From Nodosilinea sp. PGN35 (GTDB taxonomy: Bacteria > Cyanobacteriota > Cyanobacteriia > Phormidesmidales > Phormidesmidaceae): DNA of 64,000 bases. Location of the stretch: positions 462,820 to 526,819 of the forward strand of contig NZ_JAQKQJ010000015.1 in NCBI RefSeq assembly GCF_029109325.1, in the 5' to 3' direction. Both the position numbers and the translations under genes were made by a program. The number at the start of each line of letters is the position of its first letter. Positions within the stretch are counted from its first letter, which is position 1. The notes under the pieces were generated by a model that did not search any database, was not told the DNA's origin, and saw nothing but the letters and a program-made list of their open reading frames with translations. Below, piece by piece: positions 52,114-60,641 of this stretch.

Positions 52114-53229
52114 TCAGCGACGCACGCGGTAGGCCCGCCGCCGGGCCGAGTAGCCAGGAGCACGGGCAATGCCACCCATAGCCCCCGTCCCCGCGATCAC
52201 CCCAGCCGTACTGGTGAGGGCTCCAAAAACCGTCATGCCACCGCCCGACGCCAGGGCCAGAGAGAGAATGGGAGCCAGCAGGCCCAGAAAGAAGGGAGCA
52301 ATCAGGGGATGGGAATCCCCGGCATTGAGTACCGCCAGGGAGACTAGGCCCGAGAGGATGTTGAAGCTGAGTTTGGCGATCGCCAAAGAAAAGAACCCCG
52401 TCAGCCAGGCGAACAGCGGTTTGGCCCCTACCGGCAGCAACGAGCCGCCCACGGCGAGCGGCCCCAGGGTGGCGGTCAGTAATAATGAGGCCTCAATCAG
52501 CCACTGAAAGGCAATATGCAGCGCCATCAACAGGCCTCGGGTTACGGTCTGAAAGCCCGAACCCATCAGCGCCCCGCCAAATCGCAGGCCTGAATCGAGG
52601 GGATTGTCCCCGGCCTGAGCCGCCTCCAACGCACGCGACAGGGCATTGGGATTGCCAGTTCTGGCGCGGTAGTCCTCAATAAACTCGCGGGCTTCAATCG
52701 CCGCCAGCTCGATGCAATTTGCCCGCTCTTCAGGGTTTTGCAGTTCATAGCACTGGTTGCGCCGCTGGATGATGGTCTGCTCTACCGAGCCTTCCAGGAC
52801 AGCCGCCTGATAAGCCTCTTGCAGCCGGATATCAGCCGCCGTGTAGGACAAGACGTCCTGGTTGACCTGGTTGATATAGTTGCGGATGTCCAGGGTGATG
52901 GCCGCCAGGCGATCGCCATTATTCGACAGCAGCACAATCACCAGCAGCGGCCAGATGAAATCGGCGTAGGCCCGACTGCTCTCCCCTTCCACCATCTGCC
53001 GCGTCCACTGGGTCATAAATAGGAGCAGGGTAGCGACAGCGAACAAGACCCCCACCCGAGCCAGGGCGAAGTATAGCCCCCCCTGAAGCACGCTCTCCCA
53101 CAGCTGGTTCCAGCTTTCAGCCACCGCTTCGGACGCGACAGCGCCGCCCTCAATGATGTCGGCGGTGTCGCGGGGTAACTGGGCAATGGGTGAGATGGGC
53201 CAATTCAGCAGCATGGGATTCATATCCAA
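52114..53229 (-). CDS. VirB6/TrbL-like polytopic membrane protein
   Basis: 371 residues with about six to eight membrane segments (the clearest at 55-75, 90-105 and several after 225) and a basic C-terminus (SARRRAYRVRR). A conserved-looking block, LLTATLGPLAVGGSLLPVGAKPLFAWLTGFFSLAIAKL, resembles TrbL/VirB6. These proteins form the inner-membrane part of the channel. Confidence 0.72.
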   Translation of the reverse strand: MDMNPMLLNWPISPIAQLPRDTADIIEGGAVASEAVAESWNQLWESVLQGGLYFALARVGVLFAVATLLLFMTQWTRQMVEGESSRAYADFIWPLLVIVLLSNNGDRLAAITLDIRNYINQVNQDVLSYTAADIRLQEAYQAAVLEGSVEQTIIQRRNQCYELQNPEERANCIELAAIEAREFIEDYRARTGNPNALSRALEAAQAGDNPLDSGLRFGGALMGSGFQTVTRGLLMALHIAFQWLIEASLLLTATLGPLAVGGSLLPVGAKPLFAWLTGFFSLAIAKLSFNILSGLVSLAVLNAGDSHPLIAPFFLGLLAPILSLALASGGGMTVFGALTSTAGVIAGTGAMGGIARAPGYSARRRAYRVRR

Positions 53230-53253
53230 TTTGACGTCATGACTGATAGACGT

Positions 53254-53976
53254 CTAGAACAAACGGGCCTGGGCGCTGATTTGCAGGGTGTCGAGGGCAT
53301 TGCCCAGGGATTGGAGGCGACGGGCACGGGCCTCTTGATCCAGGTTTTGAGACATGTTGGCCAGGTTGAGGTTGGTCAACTGAGCATCCTGGCGGGATTG
53401 CAGCAGTTCTGACTGCACCGCCCCTAGAATTTCTGACTGCCGCGCATTTTGCTGCGCCATCTGTTTGATCGCCGCCTGGGTAGACACAGCGGTCTGGGCC
53501 GAGTCGGCGTGCTGCTGCACCTGGCCGATGGTGTCTTCAATCCAGGTGATTTTGTCGCGGGTGGCGGCTTGCCCGGTTTGGCCCAGCACCGCATCGACTT
53601 GGGCGCGGGTGAGTTGTCGGTCAACCTCGTTGGCAGTTTCAAGTCCTGCGTAGATGCGGTCGGATTGGGCTAAATCGCCCGCCAGGATGGTTGTTAGCTC
53701 TTCTGCAATGGCTGAACGTACCCGATTGGGGTCAACCAGGCCCAGATCGCCCAAGGCGTTTTGGATCACGGCCTCTAGATCGCCGGGCAGTGGGGTGAGC
53801 AGGCCAGAGAGGGTTTGCTCGATGTAGGTTTTGCTGGTCTCAAAGGCCTGTCGGAAAATGCTGAATATGTCGGTGAAGGTGGTATCGACTTGCGAGGCAG
53901 CGGCAGGTCTTACAGGTGCCACCAGCAGGGTAGTGGCCAAGATGGGAACGAAGGCAACGCGAAGGCGTGGGTTCAT
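53254..53976 (-). CDS. VirB5/TrbJ-like periplasmic protein
   Basis: 240 residues: signal peptide (cleavage likely near AAAS, residue 28), then almost wholly helical with long coiled-coil stretches (QQNARQSEILGAVQSELLQSRQD and LNLANMSQNLDQEARAR). This is the TrbJ/VirB5 pattern, a minor pilus component. It is followed by VirB6, the usual order, and overlaps the VirB4 stop by 4 bases. Confidence 0.68.
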   Translation of the reverse strand: MNPRLRVAFVPILATTLLVAPVRPAAASQVDTTFTDIFSIFRQAFETSKTYIEQTLSGLLTPLPGDLEAVIQNALGDLGLVDPNRVRSAIAEELTTILAGDLAQSDRIYAGLETANEVDRQLTRAQVDAVLGQTGQAATRDKITWIEDTIGQVQQHADSAQTAVSTQAAIKQMAQQNARQSEILGAVQSELLQSRQDAQLTNLNLANMSQNLDQEARARRLQSLGNALDTLQISAQARLF

Positions 53977-56786
53977 GAGTGACCTCCAGTGGGTAGGGAG
54001 TTGAAAGAAGACAAGGGAACTTCAGGGTGAGGATTGCGCTCGGCAAACCAGCGCTCGGTGATCACCGAAAGGGGTTCACCCGACTGAATCGAGAGCACTA
54101 GCAGCCGGGCAAATTCCGCCAGACCGGTGAAGGTATCGGGGGCATGGCGCAGCACCAAGTCTCGGGTCGTCTGCTCGTCGGGGTTATTGGCCACCGCAGC
54201 AAGCTGGGCGAAGGCGGGATAGTAGCGGCAGTAGGTGTAGAGGCCGTTGTTGTCTAGCAGCCACTGGCTGTAGATACCTTCCCGTTTAGGAAAGAAGCTC
54301 TCGCTGGCATTGCGGCTGATGACGGTCTTGGGATATTTGAGAATGCGCTCAAAGCTATCCACCGCCATGGGCTGAATGCGACCAATCAGGCGAGTGGTTA
54401 GGTTTTGGAAGATCTTGGCGCTGGCGGGCGATTTATGGACGGTATCGGGATCTTGAGCGGAGATAATTACCCGAATCCCGGCTTTGGCTCCGTTGGCGCA
54501 GAGTCGGCCAATCAGGGCTCCGATTTCGTCAAACTCAAACAGGATGGGGGCCTCATCGATGAAGAAGATAGACGCTGGGGCTTCTAGGGCACGCCGCAGA
54601 GCAGCGGCATAGGCGGAAAGGGCCAGCACAGCGGCATCTTCTTCGTTGGATAGATTCCGCAGAGCAAAGACCAGCAGTTGGGCATCGGTGGGGAAGCTGG
54701 AGGGAGCCGAGATCGCCCGCCCCACCCGGCTGGAGAGCCAAAACCTAAGCCGTAGATCGATCATGTCCAAAGCCTTCGCGATATTGCCGCCCACCTGGTT
54801 CAGATCCAGTTGTTCAGGCGTGCAGAAGTCGAGGAAGTCAGCTAGGGTGGGCATCTGTGCCCAGGCTGCTGAGCCTAAGCGCCCCTCCATCGCCTCCAGG
54901 TAGCGTCGCTGAATGGGGGCATCGGCAAAGAAGGCATTGAGGGCCAGTACCAGAATCGAGCGAATGGTCTGGGTCATCACCGAGCTATTGGCCCCTGAGC
55001 CCACAATCATGGTCAGCAAGGCCGACTCCAGGAACGACTGAAAGTCGTCGAGGCGTTCTTTGCGCTCGTCACCCGGCAGGTGACGCAGGTCGGGCAGCTC
55101 GAACAGGTTGTTGGATTCGCGGGAGATGTCGAAGTAGGCCCCACCTACCAGCTGCGTGTAGTCGGTGAAGGTCGAAGAGCCATCGGGTTTGGGGAAATCG
55201 AGCGCCACCACGGGGAATCGGTGGGCCAACGCCTGGGTGAGGATGCCGGAAACCAGAACTGATTTTCCAGCTCGGGTGGTGGCAAACAGGCCCAGGTTCT
55301 GGTGCTGGTTGAACAGATCCAGGTGGATGGGTTGCCCGCCTTCCTCAGCGATTAGCTCAAAGCCACTCCTATCGCAGGGCTGGGTCACCACCAGCGGCAT
55401 CAGCCCCGGTGCTTCGCCGGTCAGGTAAAGCTGCCGCCGCCCGAAGGGTGTCGCCATCAGCGCTTCCCAGACAATGGGTAACGTCTGAAGCCACACTTTC
55501 CAGGCGTAGTCTTGCTCGCGCTCGACCCAGGCCGGGCGGCGAAAGCAGCTTTGGATATAGCGGCAAGCTTCGTCCAGCTGCTCCAGATCCGGTCGATGCA
55601 CCAGAAACACAACGGCAGTGTGGATCGGCAGAGCCCCCTCAAACAGCTCTTCCTGGGCCTCAATCGAGCGCTTCATCTTCAGCTCAGCGGCCACATCCAC
55701 CGAATGGCTGTCTTCAGCTAACGTCGCCGTCAGGTTTGACTGCTTCAGCATCCGCTGGACGGTGGTTTTTACCAGGGTTTCGTTGGCCCGAGTCAGCTGG
55801 CAGAAGATTTCGGTATCAGCGACCGTCTCGCGGGAGAGGATCTCCCACAGGTAGCGAAGCTGGGCCGACTCACTAGCCCAGCCTCCCGGTTTTTCGAGGA
55901 ACGTTAGCGGGGCCGTATACTGTCCTTTGACCTTGACCCAGGTTTTCCCGGCAGTGGGTACCCCCGCCCGCGTCAGCAGCGTGGTGCTATGGATGTCCGA
56001 GTTGACTTGCTCGTGCAGGCCATCAGAATCGAGGATGATCAGTTGGGGAATGTCGATGGGGTCACTGGCATTGAAGCGGTTCCACAGCAGGCTCCACAGA
56101 TCCCCTTCACCCAGGGGTTTGACCGAAAGCCCCATCTTGGTCGAAAGCACTTGCTCCCAGAGCAGAAAGCCGTCGGTAAAGGCCTTGGTGATCACCGTTT
56201 GCAGGCGCTGGTTTTTGGTCTGGCGCAGTTCACCCGTGAACGACTTCCACAGGGTTTCGCCTCTGCTAATCACCTTCTCAATGATGTCTTGGGCTCCTTC
56301 AGCGCCCGTTTGGACGGTGTAGGTGACATACAGCCGCAGAAACTTGGGTTTGCGCAAGCCCTGCTGAGTGAGTTGCTGGACTCGGGCGCGTTCAGCGGTG
56401 AGCAAGAACTTGAGAGCTGGGTTAGGGGCAATCTGGGTGAGTTGGGCTAGAGCATGTTGTCGCTTGCAATCCGCCGAAAACGACCCCAGGTGAATCGTCA
56501 ACCGCTCACCGTTGGGTAAATCCTTCAGCCCCGATTCCAGCTGGTCAAAGACGATCTCCACCTGTTCATCGGTCAACGTGTTGTGGATGCCCCGGCAGTC
56601 GAAGCCAAACACAAAGCAGAGGTGCTCGCGGTTCTTGCCCTTGGTCAAGACGTAGGCTCCAACCTGTCGCCCCCGCAGCTCAATTCGCACCATGGCGGCG
56701 AGATTGAGCGCATCTTCAAAGGGCGTCAACGTGCTGACGAACTGGCTGCCGAGCTTGAGTTGGTGTTTGCCGATGGTCTGTTTCAT
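53973..56786 (-). CDS. VirB4/TraC-family conjugation ATPase
   Basis: 937 residues. Walker A is ATTRAGKSVL (near 500-510), ALDFPKPDG follows, and a Walker B-type SIFFIDEAPILFEFDEIG lies later. The long N-terminal domain has GVHNTL-like VFGFDCRGIHNTL. VirB4 powers pilus assembly and substrate transfer. With the ATG at 56786 it overlaps the VirB3 gene by 71 bases; an ATG at 56693 would remove the overlap, and I cannot decide. Confidence 0.88.
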   Translation of the reverse strand: MKQTIGKHQLKLGSQFVSTLTPFEDALNLAAMVRIELRGRQVGAYVLTKGKNREHLCFVFGFDCRGIHNTLTDEQVEIVFDQLESGLKDLPNGERLTIHLGSFSADCKRQHALAQLTQIAPNPALKFLLTAERARVQQLTQQGLRKPKFLRLYVTYTVQTGAEGAQDIIEKVISRGETLWKSFTGELRQTKNQRLQTVITKAFTDGFLLWEQVLSTKMGLSVKPLGEGDLWSLLWNRFNASDPIDIPQLIILDSDGLHEQVNSDIHSTTLLTRAGVPTAGKTWVKVKGQYTAPLTFLEKPGGWASESAQLRYLWEILSRETVADTEIFCQLTRANETLVKTTVQRMLKQSNLTATLAEDSHSVDVAAELKMKRSIEAQEELFEGALPIHTAVVFLVHRPDLEQLDEACRYIQSCFRRPAWVEREQDYAWKVWLQTLPIVWEALMATPFGRRQLYLTGEAPGLMPLVVTQPCDRSGFELIAEEGGQPIHLDLFNQHQNLGLFATTRAGKSVLVSGILTQALAHRFPVVALDFPKPDGSSTFTDYTQLVGGAYFDISRESNNLFELPDLRHLPGDERKERLDDFQSFLESALLTMIVGSGANSSVMTQTIRSILVLALNAFFADAPIQRRYLEAMEGRLGSAAWAQMPTLADFLDFCTPEQLDLNQVGGNIAKALDMIDLRLRFWLSSRVGRAISAPSSFPTDAQLLVFALRNLSNEEDAAVLALSAYAAALRRALEAPASIFFIDEAPILFEFDEIGALIGRLCANGAKAGIRVIISAQDPDTVHKSPASAKIFQNLTTRLIGRIQPMAVDSFERILKYPKTVISRNASESFFPKREGIYSQWLLDNNGLYTYCRYYPAFAQLAAVANNPDEQTTRDLVLRHAPDTFTGLAEFARLLVLSIQSGEPLSVITERWFAERNPHPEVPLSSFNSLPTGGHS

Positions 56787-57069
56787 CGTGAGTAAACCTT
56801 AGATATCGGGCATAGCCGCGACTCCAGGTGGGAGTCGGCACAAATTTTGCGGTGAACTTCCAGCTCTGCCCCCCGGTGAGAATCCACCAGGTAGACATGC
56901 CCCAGGCGGCGATGAATCCAATCGAAATCCAGCTGAGGCTGAACCCGCGACCCATCAGGTAGGACACCCCCGTGATGCAGAACCAGGGAATGATCTGGTC
57001 TGCCGGAATGGGGCCTAACCGGGGTTGCGCCCCCAGGATGGTGTTAACGGGACGAAATTTAGATGCCAT
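56716..57069 (-). CDS. VirB3/TraL-like membrane protein
   Basis: 117 residues from ATG 57069 (a GTG at 57129 would give 137). Starts ASKFRPVNTILGAQPRLGPIPADQIIPW with two close membrane helices (about 30-70) and a basic C-terminus. Size, topology and position between VirB2 and VirB4 fit VirB3/TraL. Confidence 0.65.
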   Translation of the reverse strand: MASKFRPVNTILGAQPRLGPIPADQIIPWFCITGVSYLMGRGFSLSWISIGFIAAWGMSTWWILTGGQSWKFTAKFVPTPTWSRGYARYLRFTHDETDHRQTPTQARQPVRQHVDAL

Positions 57070-57139
57070 AAGCAGCCCAGCAATGCTGAAAGAACGGTGT
57101 AGAGCTGCACCCTCGATCTGAATGGCCACATAGCGACAA

Positions 57140-57691
57140 CTAGCCGGTAATCAGTGTCGTCAGCACATCGCCAGCGGTGACGGCAATGATGATAATTAGC
57201 GGTGTGCGTGCAATAGTTTGCCAGTCCTCGTCATTGCGGGCACTATTGATCACCCGCACGAGAGAGATGCCGACGTAGAGCAAAAACAGGCCCCGCAGCA
57301 CGTTAAACACTAGGGGGATGGCATCGCCCGCAGCGGTGCCGAAGTTGGTGGTCATCCAGGTTTCAGCCCCACCAAAGAACTGGGCCTGGGCGGGATAGGC
57401 CAGCAGGGTAATCAGCCAGAGCAGCCCTAGACCCAGGAGCCGCACAGCCTTTCGATTGAAACCCTGCGCTTTAGAAACCCGCCTGGATAAGGTACGAGAG
57501 GGTCTTATGTCCTGCCTCCAGCTCAGGCCAGTGATACCTGCCACGGCCAGCACTGTCAGCAAGGCAGGGCCATGGATGAGGACATCTAGAGCAAGGCCCA
57601 GGAACGCTACGGCGAGTAGCGGCAGGTCTGGAAGAGGATTCATCCGGCACACCAGACGTTCCATCAAAGGAAAAATGTAGAGAGTTTTCAT
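57140..57691 (-). CDS. VirB2-like pilin (first gene of the transfer operon)
   Basis: 183 residues. A long N-terminal leader with hydrophobic stretches ends at YPAQAQ (near 102), a plausible signal-peptidase site. The remaining about 80 residues have two membrane helices (VFNVLRGLFLLYVGISLVRVI; TPLIIIIAVTAGDVLTTL), the form of TrbC/VirB2 pilins. The long leader is unusual. Inverted repeats upstream may be operators. Confidence 0.6.
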   Translation of the reverse strand: MKTLYIFPLMERLVCRMNPLPDLPLLAVAFLGLALDVLIHGPALLTVLAVAGITGLSWRQDIRPSRTLSRRVSKAQGFNRKAVRLLGLGLLWLITLLAYPAQAQFFGGAETWMTTNFGTAAGDAIPLVFNVLRGLFLLYVGISLVRVINSARNDEDWQTIARTPLIIIIAVTAGDVLTTLITG

Positions 57692-58352
57692 GGCTCAAAT
57701 GAATTGAGTCTGACTGATGATTAAAGTCTCCTGAAATCAGTCAGATGACATGACTCGCGTGCTCACCAATGAGTGAAGTAGTTCACTCAAATTGCGTAAA
57801 GTTTTGATCAATATAGCAATATTTCTCAGTGGTGGGGAAATGAGAAACTAAATCGTGGATTCAGGCTTAGATAGCTCGAATCCATGCCTAAAGCCTATAC
57901 AAGACAGCCAATATCGTGCCTGATCCTGTAATCTTGCGTGATGTTAATCAAGCTATTGACCGGTCTATGTAGATCTTCAAAGTAGGAATACTTTTTATAC
58001 TGAGGTTATACATAGCCCCTATCATTTGAAAGTTTTACCGCCAACTATCAACGCGATTAGCGACACGCAATAACTCTATGGTTGCAGTCGAAATTGATCT
58101 ATAAAAAATTGCCAAAAGCGACGTAAGTTTATCTTCTTCGGTTCCCTTGCACCGCAGATATTTTCAGCCCAATAGTCAGGCTTCAACTAACAAAATGACA
58201 CAACAACTGATTTACAGACACAAAGGTAAGCATATTGACGTCAATACGTCTTGATGTCTCTAAATTCACCATCTTAAAGGCGGCAGGGGCTTGAGTAAGG
58301 CGAGCCTTGTAGAGGTGATCAGGAGCTGGGCGTTAAGGAGTGAAACACAGCT
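57692..58352. promoter_or_regulatory. Divergent control region between transfer operon and parA
   Basis: 661 bases with no gene. Two strong dyads lie near the transfer operon start: CTGACTGAT/ATCAGTCAG (57710-57718 and 57736-57744) and TGAGTGAAGTAGTTCACTCA (57770-57789), likely operators. A 12-bp palindrome ATTGACGTCAAT (58234-58245) lies about 110 bases upstream of parA. An AAGGAG precedes the parA start. The region could also hold a replication origin or parS site; none is recognised. Confidence 0.5.
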
Positions 58353-59129
58353 ATGAAGACGGTAAGTTGTTTGTCGCTCTCTGGGGGGCAAGGGAAAACG
58401 TCGGTCTCGCTGCTGTTGGGGCGGCTCCTGGCGCACCGGGGCCAGAAGGTGCTGATGGTGGATGCCGATCCGCAGGCAAATTTGACCTTTTATTTGGGCC
58501 ATGACGTTCAAGCGAGTGAGCCCACCCTGCTAGAGGTGCTGAAGGGCCAGGTGGAAACAGCAGATGGCATCTATCCGCTGGCGACAGCGAATCTGTTTTT
58601 GATTCCAGCCGATGAGGGGCTGCACAAAGCCCAAGAATACTTGGCCACCATCGGGATGGGAGCCTTGGCTTTGCACCATGCCCTGGAGGCCGTGGAGGAG
58701 TTGTTTGACGTTTGCATTATCGACTCGCCGCCCCAGCGCACCCAGATTTGTTTGTCGGTGATGGGGGCCTCGGACTGGGTGCTGATTCCCGCAGAAGCAT
58801 CGACTAAGGGCGTGAATTCACTACTGCGCAGCCTAGAACTGCTGGAGGAAATGGGGCGAATACGGGCGTTTACAGGGCAGGTGTTAGGGGTCTTGCCCTT
58901 TCGAGATAAGTGGTTTGGTCGGTCTCAGGCAACCGATAGTCGGGAGGCTATAACCGCCATGCAGCAGGTGGCAGGCTCAATCCCAGTGCTGCCGTCAATT
59001 GTGGAGAGTGAGCGCTACAAGCAGGCGATTCGGCAGGGACAGCGGCTCTCAAAGATTGGCTATGGGGAGCTGGAATATCCGCTTTACAGGGTGATTGAGG
59101 CGTTAGAGCAGGGGCAAGGGAATGGCTGA
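58353..59129 (+). CDS. parA: ParA-family partition ATPase
   Basis: 258 residues. A deviant Walker A is at the N-terminus (SGGQGKTSVS, where family members have KGGxGKT/S), then VDADPQANLTFYLG and CIIDSPPQ. This is the ParA/Soj family that moves plasmids on the nucleoid. Its last 8 bases overlap the next gene. It is a second partition system alongside ParM. Confidence 0.88.
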   Translation: MKTVSCLSLSGGQGKTSVSLLLGRLLAHRGQKVLMVDADPQANLTFYLGHDVQASEPTLLEVLKGQVETADGIYPLATANLFLIPADEGLHKAQEYLATIGMGALALHHALEAVEELFDVCIIDSPPQRTQICLSVMGASDWVLIPAEASTKGVNSLLRSLELLEEMGRIRAFTGQVLGVLPFRDKWFGRSQATDSREAITAMQQVAGSIPVLPSIVESERYKQAIRQGQRLSKIGYGELEYPLYRVIEALEQGQGNG

Positions 59130-59565
59130 GGATGCGCTGGAACGGTTGATGCAGCGGCAGCGCCCGAGTGTGCCGCCCCGTGCCGATGGGTTGGGGGCAG
59201 AGTTACCTGTGAAGTCTCCTCAACAGGTGGCGGTGGGGGACAATGGGTCGGGATATAGTGACTTTAGCAAGTCTACGGGTGTTGACGTCAGTATGTCTGT
59301 TAGTCAAGATGATGAGGCGGAGTTACCGCAGCTAGTGCGGACGACGACGCGGTTAGAGGAAGAGATTGATAAGGCCCTGCGCCACCTCTGTATGGATGAG
59401 AAGATCACCAAGGAGGTGTGGTTTGAGGCGGCGTACCTTTACCTGGCGGAGCACCCCAAGGCGATGCAGGCGGTGAATGGTATGGCGAAGGAGCGCTACC
59501 AGCGGCGGAAGCGGGCAGCAGATTTGAGGAAGCTAGAGACGATGCAGAAGCGGTTGAGGGGTTAG
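59122..59565 (+). CDS. Partner of ParA, candidate centromere-binding protein
   Basis: 147 residues: an unstructured N-terminus and a helical C-terminal half (TTTRLEEEIDKALRHLCMDEKITKEVWFEAAYLYL), ending in a basic segment (RYQRRKRAADLRKLETMQKRL). It overlaps parA by 8 bases. Small non-ParB partners are common next to plasmid ParA. A TTGACGTCAGTATGTCT sequence inside the gene (about 59282-59298) resembles the palindrome upstream of parA. Confidence 0.6.
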   Translation: MAEDALERLMQRQRPSVPPRADGLGAELPVKSPQQVAVGDNGSGYSDFSKSTGVDVSMSVSQDDEAELPQLVRTTTRLEEEIDKALRHLCMDEKITKEVWFEAAYLYLAEHPKAMQAVNGMAKERYQRRKRAADLRKLETMQKRLRG

Positions 59566-60010
59566 ACGATTATGTCGGAGTTTGCTAAGTAAACGAATTG
59601 GAGCTAACCAAGCATGATGATTTTAGAGTTCGGGATTTTGATTACCCCTGAGCAGGGGGAGGTATTTAGCCTGCTCAGGCGCGACAGTCAGAGACCAACT
59701 CCTTAAAGCCATCGGTAGTTTAATGAATTCGTAGAATAGGAAAAGTAGAGCATGCCCATCCTTGAGTAGATTTGCTAGTGTTGGGTGTAATCTGACAGGC
59801 TTTGCCTATTCTTCGTGTTGCTAGAGGCATTGAAGTTGCCAAAGTGCCATTGCGTATAGGATTTCCCAGTTTGCTTTAACCGATATTCCCTGTCTAGGAG
59901 GCAAGATTCGAAGCAACTGGAAAGTTAAACAGCGGCATTAAGATCTTGGGTAAAGATAGGCATTTACCCACTACTACTATGGAACAGCATTTTTTGTTCG
60001 AGGAATAACT
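59566..60010. other. Intergenic region downstream of the parA pair
   Basis: 445 bases. It contains a perfect 10-bp inverted repeat CCTGAGCAGG/CCTGCTCAGG (59647-59656, 59670-59679), likely a terminator or operator. A 30-codon reading frame (59614-59706) covers it but is not convincing as a gene. A GAGGAATAACT ribosome-binding site for the next gene lies at the right end. Confidence 0.45.
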
Positions 60011-60457
60011 ATGACTACAAAGCTAACATCTGACGAAATCCAGCAAACGCAAACTCTTATTAGTGATTCTGGCAACCCCGAGACTGACAGCATATATAGT
60101 GCGCTTGAAACTTTGAAAAAGCATGACGGAGATCTTGTGGCAAGTTTTCAGGAATTGTGGGAAGAAGAAGTTGGAAATTTAGGTTCATACAATTTTGAAA
60201 ACAAGAAACTTTGGTCAGCAACGCTCAAAGTCTTACGAAACGAGATTTGTGGCGACGAAGGTTTCCGCTCAAAGATTCTAGATTACAACAAGAATCCGGG
60301 AAGTTCCTCAATACTAACAGGCTCAATTGTATACTTAGTCGGATTGACAACTTTGCCGATAAACCCTGCGATAGCAACCATAATTGTCCTCTACATCCTT
60401 AAAGTGGGAATGAATATATTTTGCGAATATACTGAAGAAGCCACTAAAAACGAGTAA
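60011..60457 (+). CDS. Small membrane protein upstream of the CHAT-STAND gene
   Basis: 148 residues. The N-terminal 90 are soluble, acidic and helical (ALETLKKHDGDLVASFQELWEEE). Residues about 98-137 form two hydrophobic stretches (LTGSIVYLVGLTTLPINPAIATIIVLYILKVGMNIF). AT-rich like the next gene, 60-180 bases upstream of it on the same strand, so probably co-transcribed. A small membrane protein next to a CHAT protease might be its substrate or effector, but no family is recognised. Confidence 0.6.
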   Translation: MTTKLTSDEIQQTQTLISDSGNPETDSIYSALETLKKHDGDLVASFQELWEEEVGNLGSYNFENKKLWSATLKVLRNEICGDEGFRSKILDYNKNPGSSSILTGSIVYLVGLTTLPINPAIATIIVLYILKVGMNIFCEYTEEATKNE

Positions 60458-60641
60458 CATCAATCCCTTGAAAATCACCCCCTAATATTTACACTGGCTT
60501 TTCATAAGCAGTTGCCTTACCTTCCTAGCTTTGGCTAGCGAACCATCTTCTGGGTTTTGGCCTGTGATTAAGGAGTCAAGATCACTGTTGTTAGTTCGCG
60601 AAGATTTTGTACTTAATTTATTTAGGATTTGTGATTACAAC

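Noticed and set aside
59614..59706. 30-codon frame downstream of the parA pair
   Set aside because: Coincides with a perfect 10-bp inverted repeat that better explains the conservation; no good ribosome-binding site.
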